Positions 11,462 to 23,159 of a stretch of 64,000 bases of DNA are shown piece by piece. The position numbers were made by a program, and so were the translations under genes. How positions within the stretch are numbered: position 1 is the first letter of the stretch; every line of letters starts with the position of its first letter. Location: assembly GCA_013350335.1 (NCBI GenBank), contig CM023539.1:24173043-24237042 (forward strand), given 5' to 3'. The stretch is from Chimonanthus salicifolius (taxonomy: Eukaryota; Streptophyta; Magnoliopsida; Laurales; Calycanthaceae). The notes beneath the pieces were generated by a model. It did not search any database and had not been told where the DNA came from. It saw nothing but the letters and a program-made list of their open reading frames with translations.

Positions 11462-11851
11462 TCAGGACCTTCTCGACACAAGTTGAGGCCTAATGTAAGG
11501 ACAGTTGGTCCTCTTCTTCCTATGTCCGTGAAGTCCACAAACAGGGCAAATAACCTCAAGGGGGTAGGGGCAGAAAGTACAGTTGTGCCCCTCCTGGTTG
11601 CACAATTCGCACATATACCTAGGCGCTATCTACCCTACGGATTCTCCTATCATTGGGATATCTCCCATATTCTCTTCTGGAAAAGGGGCTGGAATCACTT
11701 CGACATCCTCGGGTGATCCTACTTGGACGTCTATGTTAACTTCCACAGCACGGTCTGGCCTATTGGAGTTGTTGGAAGAAGAAACTAGATCTATAGGACA
11801 ATTAGAGGTTCCTCTGTCCCCCAACTTTATATACTTTATGTTGCTTGACAT
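11462..11851 (-). pseudogene. Double zinc-knuckle ORF in a Tekay-like element, one in-frame stop
   Basis: From ATG at 11851 the minus strand reads about 73 codons (start MSSNIKYIKLGDRG, then acidic), hits TAG at 11630-11632, and continues in the same frame for 55 codons to TGA at 11462. The second part holds two cysteine-histidine units: CELCNQEGHNCTFC, matching C-x2-C-x4-H-x4-C, and CPVCGLHGHRKKRTNC, with a longer last gap. Such knuckles bind RNA or single-stranded DNA in Gag and some host proteins. It lies where the related element at 21454 has its gag start, yet does not resemble that gag. It could be a divergent gag remnant or a captured host fragment. The retained frame across a single stop suggests recent inactivation. 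Confidence 0.45.
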
Positions 11852-12306
11852 ATCTGTATCACAACAACAAAAGCATATCAATGACAACCGCAGTTCTAAT
11901 CAAACTAATCTTTGTTTTAGGGAATTTCCCTATGTATCACATAATGTCTCTTGTTTGGAGAAATTGCCAAATAAGCACTCTTTGTATTTCTTTGTTGTTG
12001 GGGAAACTTCCTATGTATCAAGTGTTTGTTTCTCGTTTTGGCAAAATCGGGGAAATATCTCCTATTTTGCTACGTTTGATACTTCCAGTTTATAGTGATT
12101 GTACTTCCTTTGCTATCATTCCTTTGTTGTCAAGAGTTCTCAGATTGAATGTTTCAGTCTGAGTCTAACGAAGTAAATTAATCCGGCCCCCGTGCAACTG
12201 ACTCTGAAGAGTCGGTCAGTTGGGATTCTTATCTGTCAGTGAGATATGATACCGTCTTAATCTTACTTCGAAAGATTCATCCTTTCCGTTTCGCTTTGAT
12301 ACCAAC
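11852..12306 (-). other. Leader and primer-binding site of the Tekay-like element
   Basis: About 12100-12306 aligns closely with 21660-21860, the leader between PBS and gag of the Tekay element. The PBS, read on the minus strand at 12292-12305, is TTGGTATCAAAGCG, a variant of the methionine-tRNA site, directly inside the LTR end at 12307. This makes 12307 the 3' boundary of a 5' LTR. Confidence 0.7.
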
Positions 12307-13974
12307 TGTAACGCCCCGCCCTTTCACTCGCGGAAAATTAGAGTCTATTTTTTTAAAAAAATAAAAGCGTGAGAGAGAGCGGGACGTGTAATGGCCCGAA
12401 AATTTTAAATCAATAAATATGTGGTTATTATTTATTTTTAATGGTGGAAATGAGAAATTTGATCGAATAAATGGTAAATAGACCAAAATTTGGACAAAGG
12501 CCCAAGTATGGCCCAATGGACTATGGATTGGATTTAAATTCATTTAAGGGGTCAATGATGGTCAACTGGGCCAAGGATGGTTAAATTGGGCCCAATACCC
12601 ATTTGGGACCCAATAGATCAAGATGGTGTAAACCCTAAGGTAAATGGGTAAGGGTGAATGTAATTGGGCCATGGCCCCAATGATAATCCAATTAGTTGGA
12701 ATGGGTTGAATTAAATTTAAATCACCTAAGTTAATTTGAATTAGGCCAAGGTGATGTGGCCAATTAGGACCCACCTCCACATCACTAAGTGAGGTGGCGT
12801 GTGGACCAAGAATTGGTGGGGCCGGCCACCATGGTTGACTTGGTCAACCATGGGTGGATTTTATGGAAGAAATTTAATAGAATTAAATTAAATGGGAATT
12901 AACTTAACCTAATTATCTAATTAATTAAATGTTTAAATAATCATAAATGTGGTCAAAGGGGTCAAAGAGGGGAGACCAAAACCATCTCGTTCCAAGCATA
13001 CAAAACGTTGGCTAGGGTGGTGGTTATCCCAACCACCACCATAAAGTATAAAGCATAAAGCAAAAATGAAAATATCCCATGGGTTGGTGGGAGGAGTTAA
13101 TGTGGAGTGTATTCTAGATAACCAAGAGATGAGATGACTTTTCATCTCATTCTCTCCACTCCAACGATCTCATTTCACTCTCCCTCTCTTGTTCTCCACC
13201 ACCGTCCCATACCCAAGGAAAAGGAGATGAAGAAAACCAAGAGGAGGAAGAAGAAAAGCTCAGAAGAAAAGAGAGGAGAAAGGTGTAAGCTTGGGCTCAT
13301 CACTCCAATATCAAGACCTTGGGTTATTTATCTCCATCTTCTCCTCCCTTCTCTCTCTCAAATTAAACTCTATCATGGCCAAACCCAAGCTTGGGGGTTT
13401 TCACCATTGATCAAGCATTTTAGCCAACCAACAAAGGAAAAGGAGAAGAAAGAAGGTTAAGGAAGCCGACAGGAGCAACGAAAGTCGGAGGAGGCGTCGG
13501 ATCGTAAGTATTTTCTAAACAAGAGATTAAATTTTTCTTAGGGTTTAAGAGGTTGTGAAATCCATTTCTTGGATTTAGAGGTGGCCAAAACATCATGGTC
13601 TTGGATCTTAAATCTATCAAGTGAAAGGAGGAAAGATGGGTTAACCCTGAATGGGTAAATTAGGGTTAAGAAAAATAAAATGGATTAAGGACATTATGTA
13701 AGCATGGTAGGGAATTATTTGATTTATTAGGGTTTATGAAGAATCGAAGCCATGGAGGATGGTTTAGGGTTTTATGTTTATTGATTAAATGTGGTTAAGT
13801 TTAAAGGGGTTTTATAAGAAAAATCATGGAAAGAGGGTTTATGATTTTTAGGGTTGTAAATGAGTAAATGTGTGTGGATTTTTTTAAAAGGGGTTTAAAT
13901 GAGGAAATTCATGAGGCATGAAAATGGATTTCATGGCCTCAAGAGACATAGATAAATCATGGACCATGAACCAT

Positions 13975-14008
13975 GGGTTCGGCCAAGGTGTATGGCCGAA
14001 CCCTATGG
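13975..14008 (+). repeat. Palindromic TTCGGCCA motif, first copy in LTR copy 2
   Basis: GGGTTCGGCCAA, GGTGT, ATGGCCGAACCC: an inverted repeat with one end mismatch, matching the core of the arrays at 23160, 43649 and 60290. Confidence 0.8.
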
Positions 14009-14600
14009 TGATTAAATGGTGGATTAATGGTTATGAATTATGGAAAATGATGGAGAAGATTAACAATTTTTAAATGGACTTTAAGCATTGTAAATGAGGT
14101 TTTAAAAATAAAAACTATGGAAAGATTTTCTAGATGGAATGTTGTGGAACCCTATGGTGATGTAAGAATGGTTTTGATGGGTGAAGAGATGGAAAAAGTG
14201 ATTAAGAATGTTGATAGATTGTATGGATTTTCAAGTATAACATATAAATGTTTTATAGGTGTGGAATTAGGGATGAACCATGAACATCATGGGGGGACTT
14301 ATTTTAAATCTAAATGTGGTAAAATAGGCCTAAGAAAATAATGGGAAATTGGGATGGACTAAGTATTTTGGAACCATGGAAAACAAATGGGGAATGTAGC
14401 TAAGTTGATGGACTCAAAATATATTTAATGTTGGTGGTTTTGGAATGTACCAAAATGAACCTAGTGTTGATATTTGTAATGGACTCCAATGTAGTAAAAG
14501 ATGAGGGTTTAAGTGTGTGAATTAAACCCCTTCATGGAGGGACTTGTGATAAATTCAAATGTGTAACAATGGACCCAAGAAAAATGGGAAAAGGACACCA

Positions 14601-14635
14601 TGGGTTCGGCCATGGTGTATGGCCGAACCCATGGC
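14601..14635 (+). repeat. Palindromic TTCGGCCAT motif, second copy in LTR copy 2
   Basis: CATGGGTTCGGCCAT, GGTGT, ATGGCCGAACCCATG: a perfect 15-base inverted repeat around a 5-base loop. Confidence 0.85.
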
Positions 14636-15408
14636 CCAATTGTGAGCATTTTGATGGGTTAAATTGGAGGGTGAATGATGTTTATGGCCTCCAAATGGTA
14701 TGAATGGATAATGGACTCAATGTGGTTTAGATGCATGAGGTAAACCCCATGGGAAGATTTGATGAATTGGGTATTTTGAAACCATGACCCATTGTATGAA
14801 CCATTTAAAGGGTTAAGTATGGGGTTTTGGATGGGTTTAAATGAATAAGGGTTAGGTGAATTAAAGGGCTAATTTTTATGATTATATGACATGGTTGATG
14901 GGCCATTAATGAATCTAAATTATGAATCAATTTTGGACTTAAGTGTGTATGGATAAATGAGTAAATAATCATGTAAAAGAGGTAATGGCAAAACCGTAAA
15001 TATTGGCCAAAATGAAGAAACCCATTAAGACTTGATGTATGGGCTTAGAAATGGTTAAAACGTGGACTAATTGATAATGTATAATAAGGTACCGGACATC
15101 GCAAGCAATGCGTGATCGGTGACCGGATCATCTGACGGAAGCGAAAAAGGACGCTAGTCGGTATTCGGTAGGATTCCTACCTTTTTGTAAGCCATGGATT
15201 GAGTGATGGTTTCTTTGAATTATTTTGGAAATTATATGGTTTGTTTTTAAGATGAGTTTGGATTTTGGTATTATGTGATGAGTTTCCTTTGATTTATTTT
15301 GATAATCATGGGATTGTTTTAAGATGGGTTTTATGACTATGATTTACATATATTACATAGCATATGGCATCTACATCTCATGCATGGCATGGGAGGGATA
15401 TGACAGGG

Positions 15409-15735
15409 GGATACTTATGTTGATGTTACCTTGATGAGTGTTTTGCCGTCAAGGGGGATACTTGTGTTGATGTTACCTTGATGAGTGTTTTGCCATCAAG
15501 GGGGATACTTGTGTTGATGTTACCTTAATGAGTGCTTTGCCGTCAAGGGGAATACTTGTGTTGATGTTACCTTGATGAGTGCTTTGCCGTCAAGGGGGAT
15601 ACTTGTGTTGATGTTACCTTGATGAGTGTTTTGCCGTCAAGGGGGATACTTGTGTGATGTTACCTTGATGAGTGCTTTGCCGTCAAGGGGGATACTTGTG
15701 TTGAAGTCATCTTGATGAGGCTTTTCCATCAAGAG
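15409..15735 (+). repeat. 47-bp tandem repeat, 7 copies, inside LTR copy 2
   Basis: Units start near 15409, 15456, 15503, 15550, 15597, 15644 and 15690, with one unit a base short and the last unit decayed. The consensus is shared with the 5-copy array at 5803, so copy number differs between related LTRs. The units are contiguous with no unique spacers. Confidence 0.9.
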
Positions 15736-17585
15736 GGTCATGGCACGATGATGGTATGGATTTTATTTGGAACACTATGTATGGTTGAAAAAGGGGCATT
15801 GTACAATGATGACGAGATTGATGGGTGGGATACATGACATAAGACACCCATGGCATGGCATTCACTTTCTAGTTTTCATTATATGATTATTTGTATGCTT
15901 GTTATTACTAATCCATGTGTTATCCCTACTCGGAGTCCTACTGGGCGTGTTGTCTAACGCCCTACTTCTACCCTAGCTGATGACGCAGGAGACGGAGGAA
16001 ACGAAGGACGAGACGGGAGCCAAGCGTAGGAGCTTGGGAAGGCGTGCTAGATAGTTTACTGATGTTTATTTTGGAAAATGTAAATTGTGTAATTTAGTTG
16101 GCCAGAATGTAATAATTTAGCTTACTTGCAATGTTTGGATGTTATTTTGGACATTATTAGTTTAAGGTATGTTAGTAATTAAATGAATATATCTTCCCTA
16201 CTATCTAAAATTGGTAGGATAGTCTATATTATTGTTCCGCATTTAATTTCACTTTCCGCAAGCTTACTTCTACGTGTGAACCATTCTCCGTGGACTTCGT
16301 TCCACGCACATGTAGGGTTGGCCAGTTAAGGGCCGGGCTTTAGAAGCTCGGACTTAACTCGCGTCGTGACGTCCGTGTCCTTTGTCACTTGTCATTTTCA
16401 AAAAAAAAAAAAATAGACTTTGATTTCGGTGAAAAGGGGCGGGCGTTAGAGGACGTCACAACGCGAGCTAAGTCCGAGCTTCCAAAGCCCGATCCTTAAA
16501 TGGCCAACCATACGTGTGCGTGGACCAAGTCTACTAAAACGATTCACATGTACTCAAGTTAACATGCGGAATAATCATAGATGCGGAATTATAATAGAAT
16601 AACAATTCTATTCCATTTTAGACAACAAGGATGTCCATCACTTAATAATAATTATCAAACGTTAAAATATCCAAAATTTACATTCCAAACCATAGCAAAT
16701 AATCTACGTTATTACAGTCCCACGAACTAATTACTCAAATACATTATCCATGAGTAACTTAAACAAAATGAAACTTAATAATCAAAGCTCCTAAGCTTGG
16801 CTTCGATCACATCCTTCGCTTTGTCCATTTCCTGTGTCATCAACTAGGGTAGAAGTAGGGCGTTAGACAGCGCGTCCAGTGGGTACTCCAAGTAAGGTTA
16901 ACACGTGGTTAGTACAAAATCATATACATAATATAATACCAAAACATATAAAACAATGCCATGCCATGGTTTCATATGCAATGAGTCCCACCCATCACAA
17001 ACACATGTATCCTCTTGATGGAATCTCCTCATCAAGGTGTCCCCCACAGTTGCCTTACGGACGCCCCAATAGATCGTGGCGTCTGGTTACAATCATCCCT
17101 CCCATGCCATGCATGAGATGTAAGTGAACTTATGCTATATAATAATATAATCATAGCATTAAAACCTCATATTTGAAACATATCATTTTTACAACATAAC
17201 TCATCAAAATAAGAATTAAAACCATCATACATATTCCATGGTATCAATGAGGTAGGAATCCTACCAATGACCACTAAAGTGTCATTGCGTTTTCATCCGG
17301 AAACCACTCATGATCGTACACCGCTTGTGAGGTCCCGTTACCTTATTACATATCAATCAATCAAACCCATGTTCTATTTGATTTCCAATCATGTCTAAGT
17401 CCATAAACACATCTTAGTAGGGTTCGGCCATACAACATGAACCATAGGGTACAAGGCTACACGTTAAAAAGGGCAGTCATATCCAAGATCAACTTGCAAA
17501 TCCATATCCTAGCAACCTCCCATAGATTGTGATTGCACATACTCGGTGCATCTTCATCACCAAACAACATCACATTGGGAGTGTT

Positions 17586-19380
17586 AGTGCCCCGGCTTGG
17601 CCGAGTCCCTATTTGTCAAATTCATGACTCGGTAAGAAGCACTTGCTAAGAAGCTTGAAGATTCAAAATGATTAAGAGTGAAGATCATGCTCCAATAATT
17701 TCAAAGCTCATCGGTATGGCAATCATAAACACAGGTAATTGGCCATAGGTGACTATTAGTTCCCTGACTTGACCGAGTCTCCGTTTGTCAATTACATGAC
17801 TCAGGTGACACACTTGCCAAGAAGCTTGAAGACTCAAGATGATCGAGGAAGAAGATCATGCTCTACCAAGCTCAAAGCTCATCGTCATGGCAATCACAAA
17901 AATAGGTATATGGCCATAGATGACCCTAGGTGGAACCCACACCTGAGAGAGGACTACTAGGCTTAGTTGCATATGTTGGTAATAAACATAAAATGCCTAG
18001 AGAGGATGTTGAACAATGAATTGGAAGTGAACTTGGAAACATGAATTATGTTCACTATCATCACGACCAATCTATCTCATCGACCTCTCGGTGTAGTTAG
18101 GAAGGATCCATCGTGGTCAAAGACTAGTCCGCCAGATTGACATTAGTTTTGGAACTTAGAATTGTCATTCTGTAAATAGCTCTGATCGAGAGTCTCGTAT
18201 GCATCGACCCATCGGTGATCAACTTGAACGACCCCTCGTGGTCAACGACTCATAGGTATAAAACTTATAATTTCTGGGCTATGAACTTATAAGGGCTCTC
18301 GATAAAAAAGACATATCGACAAGCAAAGACTGATTGAGAGATACAAGACCAACCCCTCGGCAAAGGGGGCTAGGTCGTTCTGGGTAACAGGTTTCCAAAG
18401 ATGACACTATTGTCAAACTTGTTTTTGCACCAGAACGAGCATCTTGTATGGACCGACCCCTCGATGCTATAAGTGTCGACCTATCGGCGACAACGACATG
18501 TCGGCCTATAAGTAATAATGCTATTGAGGGTGCCTTTAATGCGCAACAGTCGGGTGGTTGAATAGTAATAAATATGAACACCAACCCATCAGTGCCACTG
18601 ACCTGTCGGTCCTGGACAGTCAATATGACCATTAAAACTCCTCTATAAATCTGAGTATTGTGTGATCGTTTTACTATCTTCCTTGTGCTTAAAAGAGTTA
18701 AACACTATAAGGAACAATCAACACTTTTGAGAGAAAGATCATAAACAACCAACCTTCGGATTGAGTTTGCAAGTGAGAAAACTATAAACTAGGAAAGCGT
18801 TGGTTTGGCCAAGTTTCCTTGTCACCCACAAATTGTGATTGCTACACGACGATTGGAAGAAGGAACGTCGACACAACTCTAGTGGGATTTTAATAAGCAC
18901 ACATCAGCGAGAAAGAGCTTTAAGGCAAGTGTTTCTTAGTTTTTAATTTTCTTTTTAAAAACTTATAACCCAAGAGTGGATTAAAGGGAGGTACCCTAGA
19001 ACCACTATAAAAAACTCTAGAGCATCGTCTCTGGCACAGTGGTGGGTGGAATTCCCAGCCAATTGAGTGAGGTGGAATTCCTACTCTAATTGTGAGAGTA
19101 TAAGTCCCCATATAGTGAATTTAGGGATAGCTCAAGGTTGAGCGAGTCCTAACAGTGGATGTAGGTTGACTAACCGAACCACTATATATCTCGTCTCCTT
19201 GTGTTTGTGGTGTTAGAGAGAAATTCTTGTCTTGATTGTTTGAATCACATTTGCTAACACACACAGTCTTGATTGTTGTTTCCTTTGCAATTAAATTAAT
19301 CAATCAAGTAAACTCAAAAAGGACCAACGAATTTGGATTGATCTATTCCACCACCCCCCCCCCCCCCCCCTCTCCTCTCT
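17586..19380 (+). mobile_element. Ty1/copia LTR (copy B), 3' end lost
   Basis: Begins TGTTAGTGCCCCGG at 17586 and aligns along its length with the reverse of LTR A (618-2279), including CTCCTCTATAAAT near 18640 and the terminal C-run (about 19351-19370). The usual final segment after the C-run is missing; the sequence passes directly into the Tekay interior near 19380. The first 170 bases are present twice in tandem (17586-17756 and from about 17757). No internal copia sequence is attached, so this is a solo or truncated LTR. Confidence 0.78.
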
Positions 19381-20465
19381 CCCCCTGTCCCGGTCGTAAC
19401 TCCCATTCCGATATAACCTCACCAGTAGACATTTTAGCCCATATCTCTTCCACTTCCAGATCTGTCCGTTGTTCCTATTCAATCTTGGAAACCATGTTGG
19501 ACCATATGATCAGATTATACATACTCCCATGGTCCTTGATATACAAGTTGAACTCTCGAATGGTATTCTGCATTTCCCATTCCTTCCTAATCAAACTGGC
19601 CACTATTGCATGTGATATGTGGCTGAGGGCATCCACCACTTTGTTCGCTTGCCAGAGTGATATCGAAGAGCAAATTCATAATCTTGCAGATATTCCATCC
19701 ATCTGCGCTGCCTCATGTTGAGTTCCCTCTGATCAAACAAATATTTTAAGCTTTTGTGATCTAAAAATACCTCAAACTTCTCGCCATAAAGATAGTGTCT
19801 CCAGCTTTTGAGAGCGAAGACCACTGCGGCTAATTCTAGATCATGCGTGGGGTAGTGGCGTTCATGAATTTTCAACTGCCTTGAATCATAAGCCACCACA
19901 TGTTGACTTTGAGTGAGAGAACACCCAAGTCCCTCTCCTGAAGCATCACAATATACTTCATAGCCCTTGCCTCTTTCCGGCAAAATCAAGATAGGAGCAG
20001 TCGTAAGCCTCTCCTTCAGTTCTTTGAATCTTCGGTTGCATACATCAGACCATTCAAATTTGACTCCTTTTTGAGTGAGTCGGGCAAATAGAGATGCAAT
20101 CTTGGAGAAGTCCATAATAAACTTCATATAATAACCTGCTAATTCCAGAAGGCTGCAGATTTCGGTCACATTCTTTGGAGCTTTCTAGTCTCTAACTGCC
20201 ACCACTTTAGCGGGGTCCACGGCTATTCCTTTCGCTGATGTGACATGTCCTAAGAAATTGACCTCAGATAGCCAGAACTCGCATTTGCTTGCTTTGGCAT
20301 ATAATTATTTTTTCTTCAGAATGTCTAAGACTACCCTTAGATGTTCTACATGCTCCTCCCGATTGTTGGAATAAATCAGGATATCGTTAATGAAGATGAT
20401 TACAAACTTGTCCAAATAAGGACTAAAGGTTTTGTTCACCAAATCCATGAATATAACCCCTCTAT
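19381..20465 (-). pseudogene. Tekay/Del-type Ty3/gypsy RT C-terminus, RNase H and integrase start, decayed
   Basis: The minus strand from about 20465 reads the second half of reverse transcriptase, with FINDILIYS where the catalytic motif normally ends in DD (first Asp replaced by Asn), then [16 protein letters not shown]. RNase H follows: [39 protein letters not shown] and [12 protein letters not shown]. Integrase-linker-like sequence continues to about 19381. These are typical of chromovirus pol, which makes cDNA and degrades its RNA template. In-frame stops (for example near 20190 and 20310), the altered catalytic residue and loss of the first half of RT show it is dead. It belongs with the gag, PBS and LTR to its right. 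Confidence 0.85.
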
Positions 20466-20779
20466 GAGTATAATTCATTCATGGCATAACTAATACTTTC
20501 GTAGAACCAATATGTCTATCATAGACCAAGATGTCAACTATGGGACCAAAATGTCCCTCACACTACCAATACGTCTACCATAATGCCAATATCCGGCATC
20601 AACCCAAACCACCATGGAAGCCCTCATCCATGGGAACATAATATTTATCCATAGAACCGTCACATCTACCATGGGACCACTGTATCTATCGTGGGATCGA
20701 TATACCCACCAATTGTCGTCATCGCCTACCAATAGCGGTTACTATAGTAAGTGCAGTGGACATTTGTTGTACTAATGTG
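20466..20779. other. Filler between gag and RT remnants
   Basis: About 310 bp where the end of protease and the first half of RT should be. It has loosely repeating words such as ACCAATATGTCTA and ACCATGGGACCA. It looks like degenerate short-repeat sequence at the deletion site. No coding match was seen. Confidence 0.45.
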
Positions 20780-21454
20780 CTAGTAACAGATGTGAAGGCA
20801 GTAGATACAAAAGAGTGGGATGCTCCCCAAATCAAATAACGCATAAGCATATGAACTACAAACTACTGCCATACCTTGAATCTCCGAATGATCCACTGTC
20901 TCTGGAGAAGAAGCCAAAGTATTCAGTTGTCCAGATCCTGTCGGAATAGGTGCCAGTCCTATCTGGTCATGTGCTTTAGATCCTTGTGACTGAGCTCGTC
21001 GAGCTGGACGATGGAAAGAACCCCCAAAGTGAGAAGATCTATTGTTCTGTGGACACTCCCTTTTGAAATGGTCCTGCTGACCACAATGGAAACAAGTGTT
21101 CACCCCTTGAGAAATCTGAGAGACGAATCCTGATGTGGAGGGATGATTGGAATGAAAACTTCCAGTGGAACCAGTAGAGGCTGAAGGTCTCCCAAAGTTG
21201 GGTTTGAATCTTTTGTGCGGGCGAAAAGTATTTCCCCCACCCTGACCTCTTTGGTCTTGTGTTTCATTGGAGGTTGTGTCTCTATTTCCGTTCAAGAGTT
21301 GTTGTAGAACGGAAGTGACTACTGCTTGTACTAGGTTTTGTAGTTCAGGGGGTACTATGGGATTATTTACGTTATTTTGCTCCTCTTCTTGGTGTGGTTG
21401 TTGCACCTCTTCCTCCACATGCGGTTTTTGTCAAGTTCTTCTTCTCAGAGGCAT
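20780..21454 (-). pseudogene. Tekay/Del-type gag with zinc knuckle and start of protease, internally deleted
   Basis: The frame opens at ATG 21454 with MPLRRRT, like the basic start of chromovirus gag, then meets a TGA within ten codons and continues in frame for about 210 codons. An acidic Gln/Glu-rich N-terminus is followed by a much shortened central region, then a Gly/Ser-rich linker and a CCHC zinc knuckle (CFHCGQQDHFKREC, about 21060-21100). Next comes a protease-like YALFDLGS, where the usual catalytic Asp-Ser/Thr-Gly has become Asp-Leu-Gly. The main capsid domain is missing, so this is an internally deleted gag. Confidence 0.82.
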
Positions 21455-21845
21455 TTTCCTAAGTCATTGAAACATTGTTTGATTTAGCTTTCTCAATTTG
21501 GAGAAAATTCTAATGTTTTCTTGTTTTCGGGGAAACTTTCCTATGTATCAAGTGTTGTTTCTCAATTTGGGGAAAAATCCTGATGTTTCTCATTTTTGGG
21601 GAAATATGTCCTATTTTGCTATGTTTGATAAATCCATTTTATAATGACTGTCCTTCCCTTGCTATCATTCCTTTTTCGTCCAGTGTTGCACCCAGATTGA
21701 ATACTTCAATCTGAGTCTTAACAAAGTAAATTAATCCGGCCCCTGTGCAGCGGACTCCGAAGAGTCGGTCAATTGGGATTCTTATCTTGTTAGCGAGACA
21801 TGATACCGTCTTAGTCTTACTTTGAGAGATTCATTCTTCCAGTTT

Positions 21846-21859
21846 CGCTCTTATACCAA
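21846..21859 (-). other. Primer-binding site of the Tekay element
   Basis: The minus strand reads TTGGTATAAGAGCG, one change from the methionine-tRNA-complementary TGGTATCAGAGCG, one base inside the LTR end at 21861. Together with gag downstream it proves the orientation and that the LTR is a 5' LTR. Confidence 0.8.
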
Positions 21860-22562
21860 CTGTAACAGCCCGCCCTTCTTCACTCGCCGAAAATCAGAGT
21901 CTATTTTTTTTTTTTTGAAATAAAGAGTGAGAGAGAGGGACGTCACGACGCAAGCTAAGTCCGAGCTTCCAAAGCCAGGCCCTTAACTGGCCAACCCTAC
22001 GTGTGCGTGGACTAAGTCCACTAAAACGTTTCACACGCATTAAGACTATAATTGCGGAATAAACATAATGCGGAAATTATAATAGAGTTACTATTCGTAT
22101 CCATTTTAAATAGCGAGGAAGTCCATTACAAATAATTACTTAAGTTCAATGTCCAAAATTAAAGCAAACCATAGCAAGATAGTTCTAAGTTATTACAATC
22201 CCAAAATGCGAATAACTCAAATTACATTGTCTGAAAATAAAACTTAAAGAAATTAAATCTAAATTATCCAATATCCTAAGCTTGACTCCTTTCGCGGCCT
22301 TCGCTCCATCCATTCCCTGTGTCATCATCTAAGGTAAAAGTAGGGCGTTAGACAACGCGCCCAGTAGGTACTTATAGTAGGGACAAACACATGGATTAGT
22401 ATAAAAATCACATAGATATATATAATGTCAAAACCATGCAAGTCAATGCCATGCCATGGGTGTCATATGCCATGATTCCCACCCATCAACCATATCACAA
22501 TCCATAAGTAACCCTCTTGATGTACAAGCCACATCAAGATATTGTCATGACTCCCCACGAAT

Positions 22563-22770
22563 GCCTTATCGGTCCCACCGAATGGAGCGTGGACTCTTTT
22601 TACATTTCAAACATAATCTATCTCTCCCCATGTATGCCTTATCGGTCCCACCGAATGGAGCGTGGACTCCTCTTACAATTCAACATCATACATCTCTTCC
22701 CGTGTGTCCATTGGAATTAGTGTGGATTCCTCCCCACGGTTGGTTATCGGAAATCCCAATGGAGCGTGGA
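22563..22770 (-). repeat. 73-bp tandem repeat, 2 good copies and 1 decayed, in LTR copy 4
   Basis: GCCTTATCGGTCCCACCGAA with following GGAGCGTGGACTC starts at 22563 and again at 22636. A weaker third copy (GGTTATCGG, GGAGCGTGGACTCC) lies near 22741. The array occupies the same relative place in the LTR as the unrelated 47-bp repeat of copies 1 and 2. A related single or double unit is at about 59806-59910. Confidence 0.8.
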
Positions 22771-23159
22771 CTCCCCTCATTTGTTCCCTCCCATGCCATG
22801 CATGAGATATGAGTGCATCATGCCATTTCATATTACACATATAGTATTGAAACTCCATTCCTTTAAACATATCATATTGATACTAAAAATAAATCATAAC
22901 ACATAGGAATAAAAACCATCCATATACATAAATCCAGTGTATCCACAAGGTAGGAATCCTACCAACGTCCAAAAATTGTGTCCTTGTTTTTTCATCCAAA
23001 AATCGATCACTGATCGCGTCAAGCCGATCATACACCTGTTTGTGAATCCCGTTACCTTATTAAACATAAATAAATCAAATCGATGACCCATTTGATTCCC
23101 ATCATTCCATGTTCATTTCCACCTATGATTATAGTCCTTAGCCCGGTTAAGACCCCCAA

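Larger units (their letters stand above)
12387..16450 (+). mobile_element. Tekay/Del-type solo LTR, about 4.06 kb, TSD GGACG (LTR copy 2)
   Basis: Begins TGTAATGGCCCG at 12387 and ends GGGCGTTAGA at 16450 (one change from the family TTACA end). The 5 bases GGACG flank it on both sides (12382-12386, 16451-16455), and the host sequence on either side is one continuous LTR of the same family in opposite orientation. There is no interior, so this is a solo LTR. It contains the 47-bp tandem repeat at 15409 and two palindromic motifs, at about 13975 and 14601. The part at 14326-14870 is almost identical to 4610-5160 in copy 1, far more so than the rest. Confidence 0.88.
12307..17585 (-). mobile_element. 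Tekay/Del-type 5' LTR, split by another LTR (LTR copy 3)
   Basis: Two segments, 12307-12386 and 16451-17585, read as one minus-strand LTR once the insert at 12387-16450 is removed. The left end is the LTR 3' terminus (GGCGTTACA on the minus strand) next to the PBS. The right segment carries the family GC-rich block (16456-16560) and one decayed copy of the palindromic motif near 17420. Similarity to LTR copy 4 fades after about 17440, and a copia LTR starts at 17586, so the start of this LTR is missing. Confidence 0.72.

Noticed and set aside
11583..12162. Two overlapping plus-strand frames of 105 and 170 codons
   Set aside because: They run antisense to the zinc-knuckle ORF and the Tekay leader. 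The leader part is also present at 21460-21860 without keeping the frame.
19236..19721. 161-codon open frame on the plus strand
   Set aside because: It is the antisense of Tekay RNase H/integrase sequence and crosses the C-run at the copia LTR end.
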